Shown one piece after another: positions 22,561 to 34,082 of a stretch of DNA of 64,000 nucleotides. Every line of letters starts with the position of its first letter. The first letter of the stretch is position 1. Both the position numbers and the translations under genes were made by a program. The stretch is from Atopsyche davidsoni (Eukaryota > Arthropoda > Insecta > Trichoptera > Hydrobiosidae). A model generated the notes under the pieces. That model ran no database searches and had not been told where the DNA came from. It saw only the letters and a program-made list of their open reading frames with translations. The stretch spans positions 8,249,501 to 8,313,500 of the forward strand of contig JAILWY010000004.1 of NCBI GenBank assembly GCA_022113835.1. The letters are read 5' to 3'.

Positions 22561-23892
22561 TAACAGTGCAACTACGTACGTCGTGCTGTTTTACGATTGT
22601 GGCCGCTCTTTTAATCAAGCTTGTATTTTATTGTTTACATGTAAAACTTGTATTTGTGTCGAATAAGATTTCGTTTATTTTAGGAATTGAATCCGCAATA
22701 GTTGAGCATGAATTTGTTTACATTTTCATGATTATTGTATAGTAATACGTTTTAGGTGATTAATTCATAAATGAAATAAAAATAATAATAAATAACAAAT
22801 ATTTGTCTAGCACATCGGTTACACATTTACATATCACAAAATAATCTCGCTCAGTTGGAGCACAGGGGATTAATAAACTGAAGTGTCAATCCACGATAGT
22901 CGAGAGATATGCGTTCAAACCCGAAAACAAATTTCCAATTAATTTTTAGTCATTTCATTATAAGAAAGGCAAGTGATGTATGCAATATAAAATGTAATAT
23001 GTATTACAAATGGTTTAGTGGTCTTTTGGTGGCAATGATCAATTGAGGATAGTAATAAAACATACACAGAGAAAAAGTAATTTGATTACCAAAACTAATC
23101 TTGAAGATAGATAGATTCGTGGGATTTCCTCTATGCAGGTGGGTTCAAAGAAGTCATACGTACTAGATTTAGGTTCAATATTAGATTCGCTCTGAAAAGC
23201 TTCAAAATGTTCTTCAGTCACGACTCCATTTTCGGATTGTATTTTTATCTTCTAATAAAGTATCCCGCCGCGAGACCCATAGAAGAATATCTTTCGCGAG
23301 ATCAATGGAAGGCGCGGTATCCGGTCGTGATTTTTGATAATTTGGTGAAGTACTCCGCCTGTGATTTCGTCCCTTTTGTGTAATCCGCACGACGATTGCT
23401 CGCAGATTGATTTCTCAGAAGTATTATTTCCGAGGTTATTAAGCGATATTGATATTGACGATTGGGAATTGATACTGTTTCAAAAAGACGAGATGAATTT
23501 AATTTTTTCCTTGAATAATGTATACTTTAAAACATATCCGACATGAAATCTCGACTTTATACTTGATAACTAAAATTATATTTATTAATCAATTTAATCT
23601 TTATCTGTTTAATGTTTTGAGTTACCTTTGAGGTTGAAACTTTATAATAACACTGTAGACAAGTAGTACGAAATATGCACTTCGTGAATTCCTTTCCACG
23701 TGTTTGTGAGAAGTTGAAATAAGCAGTTGAACAGTTTTGAACAGTTATGCGAATTCTCACATGGATAACAGTTCAGTTGAAGTCTTCATATCCTCTCGTA
23801 GAGCTACTGAAGGCAAACTTTCTCCAAAGCTTACTGGTAAACTGTGAGCCTCTCCTGCAATCGGATTGTTATTAATAAGAGCCATTTCTCAG
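22561..23892. other. Non-coding, with SINE piece and one island
   Basis: AT-rich, with the SINE-like piece at 22848-22930 and a balanced stretch at 23255-23500 rich in CGCGAGA/CCGC words. No convincing frame. Confidence 0.4.
22848..22930 (+). mobile_element. tRNA-like SINE head remnant
   Basis: ctcgctcagttggagcac matches the D-arm/A-box region of tRNA-derived SINEs and gcgttcaaacccg about 60 bp later matches a degenerate B-box (GTTCRANYCC). The spacing is close to that of a Pol III promoter. No terminal tail or target duplication could be defined. It could be a decayed tRNA pseudogene instead. Confidence 0.4.
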
Positions 23893-24060
23893 ACTTCAGT
23901 CATAAACACTTTTATTAAATTTAAAATTTTACCTATTGAAGCTGAAACTATAGATTACTTAATCAATCGACAACTGAAAATAAAAATGTCAAGTTCTTTC
24001 ACAGAGCAACTAACGGTATCGGTAGTTAAAGAGGGTTCAGACGTATTGCCACTTGTGATG
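23893..24060 (+). CDS. Candidate AT-rich exon with strong donor
   Basis: An AG at 23891-23892 (catttctcag) precedes a 56-codon open frame that ends exactly at a near-consensus donor, atg|gtgagt, at 24061. The frame is in phase 0 at both ends. It includes ILPIEAETIDYLINRQ and, after an internal ATG at 23984, MSSSFTEQLTVSVVKEG. No stop interrupts it although the region is AT-rich, where stops are frequent. The unspliced frame stops at 24078. I do not recognise the protein. An alternative reading is a first exon starting at the internal ATG. The polypyrimidine tract is short. Confidence 0.25.
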
Positions 24061-24078
24061 GTGAGTAACTTGCTTTAG

Positions 24079-25090
24079 CTGTGTGTCGCACTGAACTCAA
24101 AATACAAGAAAAACAAGCAGCGTCTATTTATATTAAAATTACGATAGAAAAAAAGCTGTTTTGTCTCAATATGATTGGAATATATAATACATGACGAATT
24201 TGAAAAGGTTATTTTGATATGCACTAATTAAATATGAAATCAGTGTGTTATAAAGCTTTTATTTTAATAATATGTTAAAGTAAATAAAATATTATACAAT
24301 CACAGTATTTACGTATAATTGGTATTGTACATTTACATAGTATTGTATGTATATTTATAGTTTTTGAATAATCAATACTTATTTAAGATAGGTCGTGATA
24401 ATGTGGTTTCTTTAAGGGTCACAGTTTAAGTTGCAGATAATAAATTAAGTGTTAAGGTTTCAAGATAAGAGTCTGTGCGGTGTCGCTTTAAGCGGCGGTT
24501 TCAAAAAGATGGCAGATACCACTACAGAAAGTGGAAGTGTCGTCTCGAGTGTTAGTATTTTTAGATTGTTTGTATCGCGCGCTTCGTATCTCCCCGGCAA
24601 TGAACGGGATCGCGGCGAGGAAAATATTATTACAACCAACACGGGGAGCGCCCTCAGAAATAATAAAAAGATTTTATTGTTAAAACAGCTAAAAATAATT
24701 ATAATTAAACGTATTCATACAGTCAAGGCTGACGAAGGTTAAGTGTAATCCAAGAAATTTAAATACGGCTAATTGACTTATATTGTATATGCTTCCTACA
24801 CAGTCTGAATTTGTATTTTGATAAAGTTTGTAACTTATTTTCTTGAAACTTTAACTAAATATCAAATTTTCCATACGAACTCAATGCTCAACGTCTCAAA
24901 TAAGAATAAAATTCGTTCAAAGTTTATAAAATATAATTGTAATCGATTGTATAGTTTTTAGTCCATGCAGTGAACAGATTTAGAAATCGTTTGTTGTTTA
25001 TGAAGATATTCAAGGCCAAGCATTGATATTGAAATTGTAACAATTGAGATTAAATTTTCAAATAAAAAAGTTATGCAGAGATGAAGGTGC
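24079..25090. other. Non-coding, with an island carrying a small ORF
   Basis: In the GC-balanced island at about 24450-24660, an ATG in good context (aaaaagatgg, 24509) opens MADTTTESGSVVSSV and runs to a stop at 24742 (77 aa), the second half turning into Lys/Ile-rich AT-coded sequence. It may be the start of a coding exon whose donor I cannot place, or chance. Confidence 0.2.
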
Positions 25091-25390
25091 TTTAGACTCG
25101 CAAGGAGGATTCACTGTGTCTGCAGTGAGTGGCTCGACTCCCGGGAAGGGCATTTATAACGCGCAAGTACATTCTGCAGCAAGACTCCGCGAAGAGTTAC
25201 TAATGACGACATGAAAACTTAAACATGGCCGTCGTTTGTAACTTCCGGAGTGACGCCACCTATTAAAAGTGTGCTTTATTGGCGAAATAAATTCTCAGCG
25301 AAAGCAGTCGGAGGCGGCCGCTGCAGAGCCGCCTTGCCGGGGGTTGTCGTGCTCGACCCTAATTTGTATATATTGTAACGGGACAAGGGT
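25091..25390. other. GC-rich island
   Basis: Balanced to GC-rich (cagtcggaggcggccgctgc near 25306), with gcatttataacgcg near 25150. No supported gene. Candidate regulatory DNA. Confidence 0.3.
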
Positions 25391-26080
25391 TTTTATTTGC
25401 ATATTTTTTGGCTTATTAAATGCTGGCTATACCAAAAAATGTATATTTTTGGTATATATATATATGCAAAAGATTTTCTTTTATCTCCTCCGTTAAATCC
25501 GAAAAAAATTCTCTTGTAAAATCTTTTCTTGTTATTGTAGATACTCAACGAGAAGAATAAATACAAGATATTAATTCAACAAGAAAATGTAATTTAAAAT
25601 AGTAGGTTTATTTAAATATTTGAGAAGCTTTAATTACAAGAGCGCAAAAGCTTTTTTTCGATCAAATGAAATTACGACCTTAATCAATCAAATAAGTATA
25701 GAAGAAAGCTGGATAAAGATATAAACATAGTATTAAGAACAATCATCAATCACTAACGAAATTGCTTGTTGTGTTTTTACACACATATATATATATTTTA
25801 ATTTACTTATTTATTGCGAATTATTTAATACAAAAACTCAAGAAATAACATATATTTTGATTACATTCGTGTTTAAATGATATTTAAAATATTCGATCAA
25901 AAATGTTACTATGCAATTGTGATAGTAAAGAAAAGAGTTGTCATTTAATGGATACGACAGTAACATATAATTGCACATAAATATGTATTTATAGTAAAAC
26001 GCAAGCGTTCGTCTTTAATTTTAATGTTACAACTGAGCATATCCATAAATGAAATCATTACAAAAGCACTCTTACGCTCG
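25391..26080. other. AT-rich non-coding DNA
   Basis: Nothing recognisable apart from a short TA run at 25456-25464. Confidence 0.5.
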
Positions 26081-26420
26081 CGTACGAGTATGGCTGCAGT
26101 TAGGGGGGCGTAAAGAGAAATCAAGCCTCCCCTAAGCGCTATTTGCTCCGTAAGAAGGTGTAATCGCCGGGAGGAATGCGCCGCTGTCACATATTGCAGT
26201 GCTCAACACCGCACACTTTTATTATTTCCATTACGCCGTTTGATCGCGCAATATTTTACGAGCTTGCTTGGGCTGGCGGCCCCGATTGGAGGAAAAAGGT
26301 AGCATTGCCAGTCCGTAAAAATAAAACAGATTAACTCCCCGGTTAATTGTTTACTCGGCGGCGCTTTATTATGAAATTCGAGCCTAATCTTGTGTTCCCA
26401 GTTTTTATAAAAGAAAATTA
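26081..26420. promoter_or_regulatory. Enhancer-like island with homeodomain/forkhead words
   Basis: A balanced island holding cttttattatttccattacg (Hox/Cdx-type TTTATTA and TTAC), gtaaaaataaaac, and ggttaattgtttactc, in which a homeodomain TTAATTG overlaps a forkhead TGTTTAC. Dense developmental-factor words in a compositional island suggest an enhancer, but only motif reading supports this. Confidence 0.25.
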
Positions 26421-27100
26421 AGGTATTTTTTTTAATATGGCTTATAGGAAATACGAAATTCAATTAAGACACTTTTTTAAATTTCATATTCTGAAACACG
26501 AAAATGTCCGTTTCATTCGGTCCCTTTTCCAATAAACTTTTAGATTTATTTTATCTTATAAGTTTCTGCTGAGTCAATAATATTTATTGAAAATACTTAA
26601 CTTTAAATTACACGCACAAAATTATCAGTGCATTTTTAACATTTGCTTCCTCGGTGAGAGACATCAAATTTCTAAAAACATTAGATAAAAGCCTTTAAGT
26701 TGTAACACATTATAAAAAAAGAAGACCGTAAATAAAACGACAGTAAATCAAGCGGTCTGAAATAATCAAATCAAAAGCAAATGCGGTTATATCCGTTTTG
26801 TGTATACAGCCACTTTCTTATTGTATACCGGAAAATCACTACAAACTTAAAAGTACAATTCTAGTGATGGCCATTTCTCCTCGCTTATTCCCTTGTAATA
26901 TTAAGTTTAAAAATCAATAAACAAATGCGTTACCCATTGGACCGCGAAGCGATAAAGTCGTTAGCTTGATTTTATGCAACTGTAGCCTTCGCTTTGATAT
27001 ACGCTTAATTAACCGGCAACGCAATACAAATCAGTAATACCAGTAATGATTAATTCACGTGACACACATATCCACGTATTCAAATATATATTCTCATCCA
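26421..27100. other. AT-rich non-coding DNA
   Basis: Nothing recognisable. Confidence 0.5.
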
Positions 27101-27310
27101 ATTAAACATCAAGCAGCTGCTCTCAGTGGCGGTATGCAAATTCCAATGCGTTCGCTCCCATCCGGTATGGCGAAGCGGAAATCACTCGACGCCATTGCGC
27201 GACAAAAATGAAAGCTCGTCTGAATTCGCAAAAATCTGCGCCGTGTGCCAACAGCCACTCGGCCGGCGATGATAGATTAGCGTTCGCACATTATTATTTA
27301 AGCAGGCACA
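27101..27310. other. GC-balanced island, octamer motif
   Basis: Contains gtatgcaaattcc with the POU octamer ATGCAAAT at about 27132. Two plus frames are open across it, one for about 80 codons to a stop near 27351 without an early ATG, the other from ATG 27132 (MQIPMRSLPSGMAKRKS) to a stop after 27 codons. The overlap of open frames argues that composition, not coding, is the cause. Confidence 0.25.
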
Positions 27311-27775
27311 GAGAGAACCTATTAATTATTGTTCGTACACTTTTGATGTGATTCAATACACTAATATAATCCAAGCAATCAATCTCTTAACCGCAGAACT
27401 CTGTTTATAGGCGCATTAAACTAATTGTAAGCGTTTGTAGCGTTTAAAATCAAATTAAAGTAACTTATTTATCTCACCTTGATATCTGATTTCTAGATCT
27501 AATTATTGCAGATAATATGGTGATCACTGTATTTTTCATAAAATAATTTGTTTTGAAAACGAATATATCAAATAGAAAATTAATAATATTAGTAGCATTT
27601 AATGGGAAACACATTGCGCGATATCAAAGGTTTTTGCTGAAAAACAATAAAGGAGTGTTTTTAAAATTATTATTACTGTTCTGACGGCTACCTGAATGGT
27701 CTTTTTATAATTAAAAAAAAAATAGGTTAAGGTGTTGAAGCGTTCAAAATCTCACAGGTGGAATACATGTAATAC
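27311..27775. other. AT-rich non-coding DNA
   Basis: Nothing recognisable. Confidence 0.5.
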
Positions 27776-27965
27776 ATAATGTTGGAAGGCAGAAAGCGCC
27801 CACTCAGCCCGGGCAGCTCATTACCGCAGTAATTAAGCTGCGCCTGCGACCGCGGCCAGTATTACGTATGATCATGGAGATTACCAGAGAAGGGCTGCAT
27901 CCACCCCTGGCGGGTGACCGACTCGCCACGTGGACTTGATGTACCTTTGATTGCGACGTTAAAGC
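27776..27965. promoter_or_regulatory. Enhancer-like island
   Basis: GC-rich island with a central homeodomain site cagtaattaagctg and a TCF-type tacctttgattg near its end. Frames are short. Candidate regulatory DNA on motif grounds only. Confidence 0.25.
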
Positions 27966-28620
27966 ATAGAGTTAACATAGTATGATATTTTGTTGAGATT
28001 TTTTTATTTTTTATATAATCCGGATTAAAGAAGAAGCTTTTGAAAGCTTTTAAGGTAGCGGGAAGCGTTGATTCCTTTTGAGAAGGGTTTAATACGAGAC
28101 GGCTCTATAGGTGTACAGGTAGATTAAAAGTATTTAAATATTTTTTTATGTATAATATATAAAAAATAATTTTGTTAAGATATATATTATATGGTTATTG
28201 GCCAAGTCAAAATATTTTTTCAATAACTTTTTTATTTGTGAAAAAAAAACCCTAATTGAATTTTCTGAATTCCTAAAAAAGAATATATATAACTACGAAT
28301 ATTGTAGAGGGTCTACGATGCCAAGTAATACGTTTTACTTAAAATATCTTTGTATGTAAACATATTTTTTTTAAATTATGTGAAGTAGTTAGATTTTTTA
28401 CATACGAATTCTGTGGGCAGAGTAAGTGGGACAAATGGGATTATGTGCTTAAGATCCACCATGAGATTTACTATTTCTCCTTCTCATATTGCACACGGTC
28501 TAAATGAGTATACCGAACAAAGAAATATTAAATATTTTTGACATAGTGTAATATGGGATATTGTAATAAGAAATAATATGATAAGAGAAATAATTTTATT
28601 TAAAAGAAATATTTAAGGAT
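27966..28620. other. AT-rich non-coding DNA
   Basis: Nothing recognisable. Confidence 0.5.
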
Positions 28621-28700
28621 GTTCACTCTGTTTAAAGATGCCAACCCATCATGTTGGCAAAACTAGTCGCGTCAAGACATATAAAGTGGGAATATAACTA
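28621..28700 (+). mobile_element. Degenerate copy of hammerhead-like retroposon
   Basis: ctctgtttaaagatgccaac followed by a 7-base loop and gttggcaaaactagtcg. The first part differs at three positions from the minus-strand arm near 41.26 kb (ctctgtttgataatgccaac). Downstream sequence also aligns with 35961-35990. The hammerhead box GAAAC is here AAAAC, so a ribozyme would be dead. Boundaries are approximate. Confidence 0.5.
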
Positions 28701-29153
28701 AATATTCTAAAATAAACAAAGAAAAAAACTGACCAAATAAAAGAGATATGTTTATTTACCGAAAAAAAGAACAAATCCAATTGCAAAATAAATAAATAAA
28801 ATGATAAGTCTAACGAGCTATTTTTCAACAAGCAACAATATGTGAAGCCTGCTGATAAATTTTACCCGTATATTATTAAAATATTCATTAATTGAACAAT
28901 AATTATTACACATATTTAAAATAGATAACCGGCTCGTAAATATATCACACGAAAGATATAAAATGCTTTCTATCTTAATGTAGATCAAAGTAATATATAT
29001 ATGAATGTAATAAATGTCACTTAAATATTGTAATTGAGATGCATAGAATATATGTTTATATTTTGTGACAACTTGGTAGCGGGCGTTGGAACTGAGGGTT
29101 ACTAATGCATGGCCCCACTTGCAAACATGCACGGTCGAAGTCACAGGGTACTA
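28701..29153. other. AT-rich non-coding DNA
   Basis: Minus-strand frames are open in places but read as Tyr/Ile-rich AT translation. No gene is supported. Confidence 0.45.
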
Positions 29154-29285
29154 ATGTCATGGAGTGATTTGTTCACACATCAGTGCGACCTGGTTTCCCG
29201 TCAGCAGTCCGGCGTGGCCGCGGAGCCGGTCCGCGAGCAGACGGGGCCGGAGGAGGACGCCGCTCGTCGAGTTTTACGACACTAA
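29154..29285 (+). CDS. Candidate small ORF, 43 aa
   Basis: ATG at 29154 opens MSWSDLFTHQCDLVSRQQ, then AAEPVREQTGPEEDAARRVL, to a stop at 29283-29285. Third codon positions are mostly G/C, unlike the surrounding DNA, and the composition is protein-like. The ATG context is poor and the GC island alone could give such a frame. It might also be the 5' part of an exon. No family recognised. Confidence 0.2.
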   Translation: MSWSDLFTHQCDLVSRQQSGVAAEPVREQTGPEEDAARRVLRH

Positions 29286-29361
29286 ATTAATTAAGCGGTC
29301 GCTCGCAGCGCTGCGGATTATTTGATTAAGGCCAGCGCCGCTGGTGAGGCGGTGATCCGCC

Positions 29362-29417
29362 CAGGAGCCCAGGAGCCCAGGAGCCCAGGAGCCCAGGAGC
29401 CCCGGAGCCCCAGAGCC
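29362..29417. repeat. 8-bp tandem repeat, caggagcc
   Basis: Seven copies of an 8-bp unit, the last two slightly altered (ccggagcc, ccagagcc), within a GC-rich island. The repeated Pro/Gly/Ala/Gln ORF through it is an artefact. Confidence 0.85.
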
Positions 29418-29429
29418 GCGTCACCTGCC

Positions 29430-30838
29430 AGGGCCAGGGGGGCGGGGCGTGTGATGGGATATGTTTACACAGAATACATCATTCTAAAGTGTGCTTTTCA
29501 TAAGTACAGCTTTACGCAAAAAATAGGCTTTGGTAAAAAAATCAATTGTTTTCTTTGAATGACGTAAGCAAAAAAAAAAACTTATCCAACGGTTTTCAGC
29601 TATAAAGAAAAAAAGATTATTTTTTAACTGGTGTGTTTATCGAAACCTCGAAAATTAATATTTTTTGTTACAAGGTCCTGAGATTTAATATTTTGGAATG
29701 TGCTTTCATGCGATTTAGTAAAATTAATTAGAATGGTTCAAGCTATTGAGCTTTATTAAGCTTCAAGAATTTAGAAAAATATGATAACTCTGCATTGAAA
29801 AGTATTAAAAAGATTTACAGATAATTTAAAGATGAAGCGGCACTTATACCATACTAATAAAATTAAACATGGGAAAATTACATTGTCAAAAATACAGTTA
29901 TTTTTTCTAATAATTAAAATTAACTATCTATTTTATTATAATTTTCGTATCATGTAAAATATATATAAGAAGAATCTATATTAGAAGCTTCCTTAATTGG
30001 TAATTTCAGTCTTTTAAAAGGACTTAACCTTGTTTTTTTATTTTATTTATCCAGGGTGTTAATGTGCCATTAGCATGTTTACTTAATTTCAGGGAGTGTA
30101 AAAAGCAATTACCAGTACTTGTTAATGACATAAAGATTTAAATGTATTATTTTTGTATTTTAGAGATGTATAATCCGCGTGTAAGTGGTTTTCTACTCTC
30201 AGTGTCAGAAAAGTTAATCTTATAAGGTCTACGAGTCTATATTTTATATCTACATATTGAGTAGACTAAGACTGTCAAATTGAGCCTATAAAAATACACT
30301 TAGTTTGACAACTTTTTTTAGAGTAAAAGAGCACTTACTATCTTTAAGAAATATTTGTAATCTCGTCCAACTTTTTAATTTAATTACAATAATTTAAATA
30401 TACATTGGAAATTAACTATAAATGGCTCATACAATTTTTATTGAATTTTATCAAAAAGGTAATCATAAACTTTTGCGTAATTCATACAGCTTCTCTGTCG
30501 GTGTTCAGCTCTTATATTCCAACTTTTGATAATTATGAATGTGCAAATATTCCAGTTTAAAATATGAATATATAGAAATAAATTTGTGATTTAAAAGTCA
30601 CTAATAAATATTCAAACATAAACAATCGATATCTGTAGATCGTTTAGAAACTATGGTATTCTAATGATCGGATGTTAGTTTATTGAAATACAATTTTCCG
30701 TGTATCTAAAGAAAATAATTATTGTATAAATAACATGCGATAAATTCAGAGTATTAACGCAATGTTTATCCGATACCGTTATGTAACTTCGATTAATCAA
30801 GAGTTAAGCTGTAATATCAGATTTTATAATATCACATC
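29430..30838. other. AT-rich non-coding DNA
   Basis: Nothing recognisable. Confidence 0.5.
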
Positions 30839-30840
30839 AA

Positions 30841-31026
30841 ATGGGGGAGGCTAAAGTTGCTATTAAGCCTACCCTTATTCAACGAGGCAGGATTTTCAGA
30901 CCACAGCCAATACAAACACGGCAGAGCCCCGCATTAAGGAGCGGAGTACAACAAACGATACGCATTTTACGCTGTAGCACATTTGGAGAGCCTTTGTCTG
31001 AATTTCAAATACGTAATGTAATTTAA
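30841..31026 (+). CDS. Candidate small ORF, 61 aa
   Basis: ATG in favourable insect context (catcaaatgg) opens MGEAKVAIKPTLIQRGRIF and runs 61 codons to a TAA. Basic, no hydrophobic segment, no recognisable domain. Composition is more balanced than the flanks. It could be a real small protein, an unspliced exon or a conserved non-coding block that is open by chance. Confidence 0.2.
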   Translation: MGEAKVAIKPTLIQRGRIFRPQPIQTRQSPALRSGVQQTIRILRCSTFGEPLSEFQIRNVI

Positions 31027-31835
31027 GACATCAGACTAACGTATTTGGGCACCTGCTATTTAAAAAAAAACCAAATCCGTATTTTTATTTCGTTTTCCCT
31101 GATCAATCGTAATAGTCATGTTATAAAGTTTCAATAAAATATGTACTCCCTTAAATTTAACATATATAAAAATACATATTTTTTTATTATTAACGCTTGT
31201 TTTTAGGTGTTAGGGTAAAATTTGTATGAAGAATGTGTTTCTCGTAGTTATGTAAAATTTGAGGTAACACTCACATTAATCACTAACGCTTAATCTTCAT
31301 AGAATATAGGAAGTATCTGGTGGTAGTCCTATAAATAAGCTCTAAGATTTGCAAGGTTCCTGGTGGGATGGCGCAGACCCACGGGGAAGATTATAGCCTT
31401 TAAATATTAGCAGGTAGTAAACAACCAATATCAAATAACAGACAGGCCCCATTGCCTTAACAATAAACATGCATATACTTTATTAACTCAAAACATATAA
31501 AAAATAATTTGATCTTATTCAGCACAGTAAATTTAGTTTTTGCGGGAGTTTTATTTAAGCTCTTAAATAAGATAAATTTAAAAAATATATTTTAAATTGT
31601 ATATTTTAATATTTCAGCTTTGCATAGATTTCATATTAGGTTCAAAGAAATTAAGCATATCTGTATGACAACATTTTATTATCAGTAGTTAAATTTTATT
31701 TGTAAATTGTATTTCGATATTGTTGGTGTATAAAACCAAAAAAAATTATTGCGATAAATAAATTATGGGCAGAAGTTAAAGCATATGTTTGTATTTTTAA
31801 TATAATAATAAGAATTATTTAAATATACTGGACGA
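31027..31835. other. AT-rich non-coding DNA
   Basis: Nothing recognisable. Confidence 0.5.
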
Positions 31836-32035
31836 TGGTGAGGCCCCCCCTGCGGGCCCGCCTAGGCGCCCTGCCGCTCGGGTGGGCGCCCTGATTACAT
31901 TTCCTGCCCCGTCTGGTCGGCAGCTGTTGGCTCGCTTTTTTATGTGAACGGAAAATAATTAAGTTTGACAAATTTCGAACTGACCGGAAGTTATTCTCTG
32001 GTGGAAGCTTACAAGGTTGCTTTGGCGGAGATCAT
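31836..32035. other. GC-rich island
   Basis: Contains two ggcgccctg words near 31865 and 31887 and a gattacatttcc tail; GC-rich against sharply AT-rich flanks. No coding frame is supported. Confidence 0.35.
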
Positions 32036-33000
32036 AAGTGGGTTTGTTTTTGCTGTGTTATGTTAATAGCAAATATTTGTGTAGTAAATTAACTTAAATC
32101 CGATAAATTAACTCTGAAAACACTGTTTTGAACCAGTATAAAAAGACTCTTCGATTTATAGATGATAATAAATTTTAAAAAGTGATAAAATAAAATAACC
32201 ATAAATCAACAATTTTATTAAGTGAATGATAGATTTAATAGTTTTATACTATGAGATTTTAATGGTATAAGAACGGTTAAACGACCCTATTAGTGACTTG
32301 ATGGATGCTATAGTGCCTTTAAGTATGAAATAAATCTTTAAATTGTGAATATTATTAAATATTTTTTTAAAGAAAAAAGCATTACTATTATTTCTTAACA
32401 TCTTGGATTTTTTTGCCTGAAGTTTCTTTTCGAGATTGCTACATTGCTTGCGTCAGTGTTTAAAGGTAATTTATAAAATTAGGCGAGACGACCAATTTAT
32501 TTTTTGCGCTCTTCTCGTGTTGTTGTCGATAAAAAGCTGTTGTCGCGATATTTTATGAAATAAAAAAGCTCTCGAGCACAATATATCATAAACAATATGT
32601 CGTGATCAAGTGGCATTATCATATAGGGCCGTTTTACCGCGCGAGTGTCTATTAGGCGGAAAGTTATGGCAAATAGAGCAGTCGCATGTGCCAATGGCAA
32701 CATGATGTATGGCGCAGGGATGAAGCGAAAAATAAAAGGTCCAGATTAATGGGGATATATTGAAAGGAATCCCCCCCCATGACTCAGCTGGAACAAGTTA
32801 AATTATACATATGAAAAAAAGTTGGCGACGTCAGATGGCAATGCCGGCGCCGGCTCGAGGAACTTTTATATTATTTTTAATAAATATAGCGTTTGATGGG
32901 ATTTTTCTCCGAATTCGCGAAAAAGTTTTTATTAAATGTATCTTCGTTGACAAAAATAAGGGCACTCTTAAGGAAGTATTTTTTTGGTACATGTTTCAAT
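32036..33000. other. Non-coding, with mixed island
   Basis: AT-rich to about 32480; 32480-32900 is more balanced, with gatattttatgaaataaaa and ggccgttttaccgcgcg words of enhancer type. No gene is supported. Confidence 0.3.
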
Positions 33001-33002
33001 TA

Positions 33003-33038
<36 letters not shown>
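33001..33038. repeat. TA microsatellite, left of LTR element
   Basis: Near-pure (AT)n ending exactly at the LTR terminus; the tract resumes at 35710. The LTR element therefore inserted into one TA microsatellite. Confidence 0.9.
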
Positions 33039-33041
<3 letters not shown>

Positions 33042-33415
33042 AACGCGCCGGGTCTCCAATAATTAAAACATGATTTATTTGCACTATTTATATTTAACTT
33101 ATATTATACAGAGTCTTCACAACTATTTATATTAACACATATTTATATCAACGACACCCGAGGACTGTCTCGCGCTCACGGCTCCCGAGAACTGTCTGTC
33201 GAGCACTACTCCCGAGGACTCTCTATCGAGCACTCCTTCCGAGGACTCTCTGTCAAGCACTGGCGCCGGTCGTCTTGTCGCTCGTTCTCCAAGGCCACGT
33301 ATTGTCGCCCCTAAACGACGGTCGCTATATCATTCCAGATGTTTCTGGACTATGGACTAGAAGTAGACTCTGGGAGTAGAATCGCTTCGATCGATTCTAT
33401 CGCTAGCACGTTACA
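33039..33415 (-). repeat. 3' LTR (377 bp)
   Basis: TGTAACG...CGTTACA ends. On the minus strand a TATA-like tataaatag is followed by aataaa, as expected at the U3/R boundary. About four degenerate repeats built on cccgaggactctct and cgagcact lie at 33156-33263. Reads identical to 35333-35709. Confidence 0.95.
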
Positions 33416-33428
33416 CTACCCCCTTCTC
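33416..33428 (-). promoter_or_regulatory. Polypurine tract
   Basis: On the minus strand, gagaagggggtag lies directly before the 3' LTR, the expected primer for plus-strand DNA synthesis. Confidence 0.8.
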
Positions 33429-34082
33429 AGGCATTGTTTCGTCCCGGAACACTCGTTGCCTTATCTGCTGATCCTCCTTGCGCCCGTCATCGTTCTCACT
33501 GCTGCCACGCCGCGGGTCCTCACGCCGTTCTTTCCGGCGCCCGATGTCGCTTCCATCGCGGCCACGCTGCCGATTCCCGCGCCGATCCATCCGACGCTCA
33601 ATCTCGCTCCTGCACCGGCCATGCCATCGATTTACGCACCGATCCTCCAGGCTCCAAGGAAACCACAATTCTTCTATCCCGTTCCTTTGGTGTTTACATC
33701 TGCCACAGGATCGCTCGTTGCTAGCCGCGGCCGTCGGCGAGCGTAATTATCACGCAATTTAAAAATTTCTTTAAAACTTAATTTAAAACTGTGGTGTAAA
33801 GTGTCGAGACGAATACATCTGTTCTGTACAATGGTTATTACTGAACTGACTAAGTGCGAGAATGCAACATAGATTCCGTATTATTGTATCCTACCTACGT
33901 TACATCCTCGCACTTATCTTTAACCCTTTCATGCCCTAAGTACTTTACAAAAAAGATATTTTACTCAAAAATATAACTTTACAAAAACACAAAAATTACA
34001 ACTATTTTAAAGAAAAAAACACAACATCATACAATGTTTTACAGTCCTGTCTCCTCCTCACACATTTCTCGCTCGCAGAGTG
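33429..34082 (-). other. Internal region between gag-like ORF and 3' LTR
   Basis: An AT-rich spacer (33750-34040) and a GC-rich stretch (33430-33745) that is open on both strands. The minus frame there is very Arg/Asp-rich (DIGRRKERREDPRR). It could be a degraded nucleocapsid-like tail or chance. No pol motif is visible. Confidence 0.4.

Noticed and set aside
29322..29558. ORF with repeated Gly-Ala-Gln-Glu-Pro-Arg
   Set aside because: Translation of the 8-bp tandem repeat.
33339..33762. Plus-strand ORFs inside the LTR element
   Set aside because: They start within the LTR or run antisense to the element; the element's signals all point to the minus strand.
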